From assembly GCA_017307315.1 (NCBI GenBank), contig JAFKFF010000113.1:5082-21083 (forward strand): a stretch of 16,002 nucleotides of DNA, in the 5' to 3' direction. The notes beneath the pieces are model-generated. The model worked only from the letters and a program-made list of their open reading frames with translations, was not told where the DNA came from and did no database searches. The stretch is from Alphaproteobacteria bacterium. Lineage in GTDB: Bacteria; Pseudomonadota; Alphaproteobacteria; Micropepsales; Micropepsaceae. Below are positions 13,920 through 16,002 of this stretch, in pieces. The translations under genes were made by a program, and so were the position numbers. Every line of letters begins with the position of its first letter. Position 1 is the first letter of the stretch.

Positions 13920-14501
13920 ATGTTGAGACTTTACGGCAACCCGCTTTCGCCTTTCGCCCGCAAGGCCTGTTTCATCGCCCACGCCCTGGGCCTGAAGCTG
14001 GAACAAATCGAAATTCTTCCCCTCAGCGACGAAGGATTTCGCAAGGTCAATCCGCTGGGCAAGATTCCTGCCCTGGTTCTGGACGATGGAACCGCAATGA
14101 TCGACAGCCGGGTGATCTGCGAATATCTCGACAATGTGGGCGGCGGGAAATTCTTTCCGGCAGGCGCGATGCGCTGGAAGGCGCTGACGCTCCAGGCGCT
14201 GGGCGACGGCGTCGGCGAGGCGTCGGTGGTCTATTCCATCTTGGGGCGCGAGGAGCCGCCGCCCGCCAAATACCGTACTCGCCAGATGGCGGCGATGTTG
14301 GCGGGAATGGATGCGCTGGAACACACCGAATTCCGCGATCCGCCCCTGATCGGCGAAGTCGCCGTTGCCTGCGCGCTGGGTTATGTCGATTTCCGCCAGC
14401 CGGAGCTTGATTGGCGTGGCTCCCGCCCCAGATTAGCCGGCTGGTATGCGCAATTCTGCGAACATCCTTCCATGAAGGCGACGGCGGCGAAGCCAAAATG
14501 A
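13920..14501 (+). CDS. Glutathione S-transferase family protein
   Basis: A 193-residue protein with the two-domain GST layout. The N-terminal thioredoxin-like half has [11 protein letters not shown] (5-15), where Ser10 would be the catalytic or glutathione-activating residue, then the cis-proline KIPAL (48-52) and the glutathione-binding DSRVICEYL (62-70). The rest is the helical domain. The ATG at 13920 follows seven A residues, with AGG from the last palindromic repeat at the right distance as ribosome site. The stop overlaps the mtnA start (ATGA), so the two are coupled. The substrate is unknown. Its place between apt and mtnA is unusual and may mean a role with methylthio compounds or with the reactive aldehyde made by the downstream aldolase; this is inference. 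No family subclass could be fixed from the sequence alone. Confidence 0.88.
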   Translation: MLRLYGNPLSPFARKACFIAHALGLKLEQIEILPLSDEGFRKVNPLGKIPALVLDDGTAMIDSRVICEYLDNVGGGKFFPAGAMRWKALTLQALGDGVGEASVVYSILGREEPPPAKYRTRQMAAMLAGMDALEHTEFRDPPLIGEVAVACALGYVDFRQPELDWRGSRPRLAGWYAQFCEHPSMKATAAKPK

Positions 14502-15580
14502 AAATCAACGGTCAACATTACCGCTCGGTCTGGCCCATCGGCGAGGATGGCTTCGGCATCATCGACCAGACCAGGCTGCCGCACGAATTCGTCACGCTCA
14601 CCTTGCGCACCGCGGACGATGCCGCGCATGCCATCTCCACCATGCAGACGCGGGGCGCGCCCCTGATCGGCGCGGTAGGCGCTTACGGCCTGGCGGTGGC
14701 GATGCGGGCCGATCCGTCCGACGACAACCTCCATCGCATCCATGACAGGCTGGCTGAAACCCGGCCCACCGCCATCAACCTGCGCTGGGCGCTGGGGCGG
14801 ATGCGCGATGCGCTGCTGAATCAGCCGCGCGATCAGCGCGCCAGGCTGGCCTGGGCGGAAGCCGGCGCCATCGCCGACGAAGATGTCGCCATGTCGATGG
14901 CCATCGGCGAGCATGGCCTGAAGATCATCCGCGACATCGCGGCGAAGAAGCCGGGCAAGACCGTCAACATCCTCACTCATTGCAACGCCGGCTGGCTGGC
15001 GACGGTGGATTACGGCACCGCGCTGGCGCCGATCTATCTGGCGCACGATGCGGGCGTGAAGCTGCATGTCTGGGTGGATGAAACCCGGCCGCGCGGGCAG
15101 GGCGCCTCGCTGACCGCTTTCGAGTTGGGCGGCCATGGCGTGAAGAACACGGTGCTGGCAGACAATGCCGGCGGCCACTATATGCAGGCGGGCCAGGTCG
15201 ATCTGGTGATCGTGGGCACCGACCGCGTCACCGCCAATGGCGATGTCGCCAACAAGATCGGCACCTATCTGAAGGCGCTGGCGGCCAAGGACAACAATGT
15301 GCCTTTCTATGTGGCGCTGCCCAGTTCCACCATCGATTGGACGTTGCGGGACGGCCGCGACATTCCCATCGAAGAACGCGGCCAGGATGAAGTGCTGAAA
15401 ATGACCGGCCGCTTACCAGATGGCTCGGTCGCGACGGTGGAGATCGCCGCGCCCGGCGCTTCGGCCGCCAATCCCGGTTTCGACGTCACGCCCGCCCGGC
15501 TGGTCACCGGCCTCATCACCGAACGCGGCGTCTGCGCCGCGACGGCGGAAGGTCTGGCTGGCCTTTATCCCAAGACATAA
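14498..15580 (+). CDS. mtnA: S-methyl-5-thioribose-1-phosphate isomerase
   Basis: A 360-residue aldose-ketose isomerase of the eIF2B-like family that turns 5-methylthioribose-1-phosphate into 5-methylthioribulose-1-phosphate. Substrate-site motif [14 protein letters not shown] is at 51-64, the catalytic Cys162 in [12 protein letters not shown] (159-170), and the catalytic Asp242 in [18 protein letters not shown] (240-257); [14 protein letters not shown] (194-207) is also family-typical. The start is the ATG at 14498 ([10 protein letters not shown]), overlapping the GST stop as ATGA; an in-frame start at 14411 lies inside the GST gene and adds nothing conserved. The length is normal. With mtnP upstream and an aldolase immediately downstream, it forms the middle of an MTA salvage route. 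It lacks neighbouring mtnB/C/D genes of the classical methionine cycle within this window. Confidence 0.96.
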   Translation: MKINGQHYRSVWPIGEDGFGIIDQTRLPHEFVTLTLRTADDAAHAISTMQTRGAPLIGAVGAYGLAVAMRADPSDDNLHRIHDRLAETRPTAINLRWALGRMRDALLNQPRDQRARLAWAEAGAIADEDVAMSMAIGEHGLKIIRDIAAKKPGKTVNILTHCNAGWLATVDYGTALAPIYLAHDAGVKLHVWVDETRPRGQGASLTAFELGGHGVKNTVLADNAGGHYMQAGQVDLVIVGTDRVTANGDVANKIGTYLKALAAKDNNVPFYVALPSSTIDWTLRDGRDIPIEERGQDEVLKMTGRLPDGSVATVEIAAPGASAANPGFDVTPARLVTGLITERGVCAATAEGLAGLYPKT

Positions 15581-15589
15581 AGGTGCCTC

Positions 15590-16002
15590 ATGCAATCGCG
15601 CTGGTCTGAAACCGAAGCCCGGGAATTCGTCACCCGCTATGCGCCCAAGGGCGTGAACGCGGACCTGGCGGTGCGCACCTACACCACGCGTCTTCTGGGC
15701 AGCGATCCGCGCCTGGTGCTGCATGGCGGCGGCAACACCTCCGTCAAGACGGTGGTGAAGGACCGGCTGGGCGAAGATGTCGAGGTGATCTGCATCAAGG
15801 GCTCGGGCTGGGACATGGGCGCGATCGAGCCGCAGGGCCTGCCGGCGGTACGGCTGGAGCCTTTGCGCAAGCTGCGCAAGCTCGAAACCCTGTCGGACGA
15901 GGACATGGTCAATTTCCAGCGCATCAACCTCTTGGATTCCTCCTCCCCCAATCCGTCGGTCGAGACGTTGCTGCACGCCTTTCTGCCGCACAAATTCATC
16001 GA
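15590..16002 (+). CDS. Class II aldolase, probably bifunctional aldolase/short-chain dehydrogenase, partial
   Basis: The first 137 codons of a class II (zinc-dependent) aldolase; the gene runs off the right edge. The phosphate-binding motifs of the RhuA/FucA family are visible: HGGGNTSVK (45-53) and KGSGWDMGAIEPQGLPAVRL (70-89), plus Glu125 in SVETLLHAFLPHKF near the active site. The zinc-binding His pair should follow just beyond the edge. The wording of this N-terminus matches, as I remember it, the long (about 700-residue) aldolase/SDR fusions of proteobacteria rather than the short stand-alone aldolases. AAAGG overlaps the mtnA stop, six bases before the ATG at 15590. Next to mtnA it may cleave methylthioribulose-1-phosphate to DHAP and methylthioacetaldehyde, as Ald2 does in the MTA-DHAP shunt. 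Sugar-phosphate aldolase in another pathway is the alternative. Confidence 0.85.
   Translation, partial: MQSRWSETEAREFVTRYAPKGVNADLAVRTYTTRLLGSDPRLVLHGGGNTSVKTVVKDRLGEDVEVICIKGSGWDMGAIEPQGLPAVRLEPLRKLRKLETLSDEDMVNFQRINLLDSSSPNPSVETLLHAFLPHKFI

Noticed and set aside
13753..13926. 57-codon open frame with a 19-residue repeat across the tandem array, plus repeated antisense frames
   Set aside because: The 57-bp period is a multiple of three, so every frame through it repeats. AGGAG is only two bases from the ATG, and the sequence is explained by the palindromes.

Overview
The window looks like chromosomal DNA of a high-GC alphaproteobacterium. Support comes from the gene orders moxR / DUF58 / BatA-DUF4159, trmL facing petA-petB-petC, and petABC followed by mtnP-apt, all of which I recall from alphaproteobacterial chromosomes, and from intergenic palindromes of a type common in that class. 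I cannot fix the genus. Coding density is high. I see no tRNA or rRNA genes, prophage, transposase or CRISPR array.

Layout. 1-4696 (minus strand): a MoxR AAA+ ATPase, a DUF58 protein and a large BatA/DUF4159 membrane protein that runs off the left edge. 4782-8037 (plus strand): a frameshifted DUF1285 gene, a Nudix CoA pyrophosphatase, the tRNA CCA-adding enzyme and a PP2C-like phosphatase, joined by ATGA overlaps or gaps of a few bases. 8140-9200 (minus strand): a TerC/YjbE-type membrane protein and the tRNA wobble methyltransferase TrmL. 9406-12044 (plus strand): the three subunits of the cytochrome bc1 complex (Rieske protein, cytochrome b, cytochrome c1). 12337-16002 (plus strand): mtnP, apt, a GST-like gene, mtnA and the start of a class II aldolase (probably an aldolase/dehydrogenase fusion).

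How the genes fit together. The right-hand cluster reads as a 5'-methylthioadenosine (MTA) salvage operon. MtnP phosphorolyses MTA, Apt recovers the adenine, MtnA isomerises methylthioribose-1-phosphate, and the aldolase is well placed to cleave the product to DHAP and a methylthio-aldehyde, as in the known MTA-DHAP shunt. The GST-like gene is unexplained in that scheme. The petABC operon makes the respiratory bc1 complex.

Most notable observations: (i) cytochrome b has Gln at the position of the fourth heme-ligand histidine; (ii) the DUF1285 gene has an internal frameshift that also removes a conserved motif, apparently a small deletion at a TTTTGCG repeat; (iii) the apt-GST spacer is three tandem 57-bp palindromic units that supply the apt stop codon and the GST ribosome-binding site, and a relative with different but still complementary arms lies between moxR and the DUF58 gene; (iv) an approximately 154-bp inverted-repeat element follows petC, ahead of a strong terminator lying only 35 bp before mtnP. 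I did not find a convincing wholly new system; the MTA operon and the mosaic repeats are the best leads.
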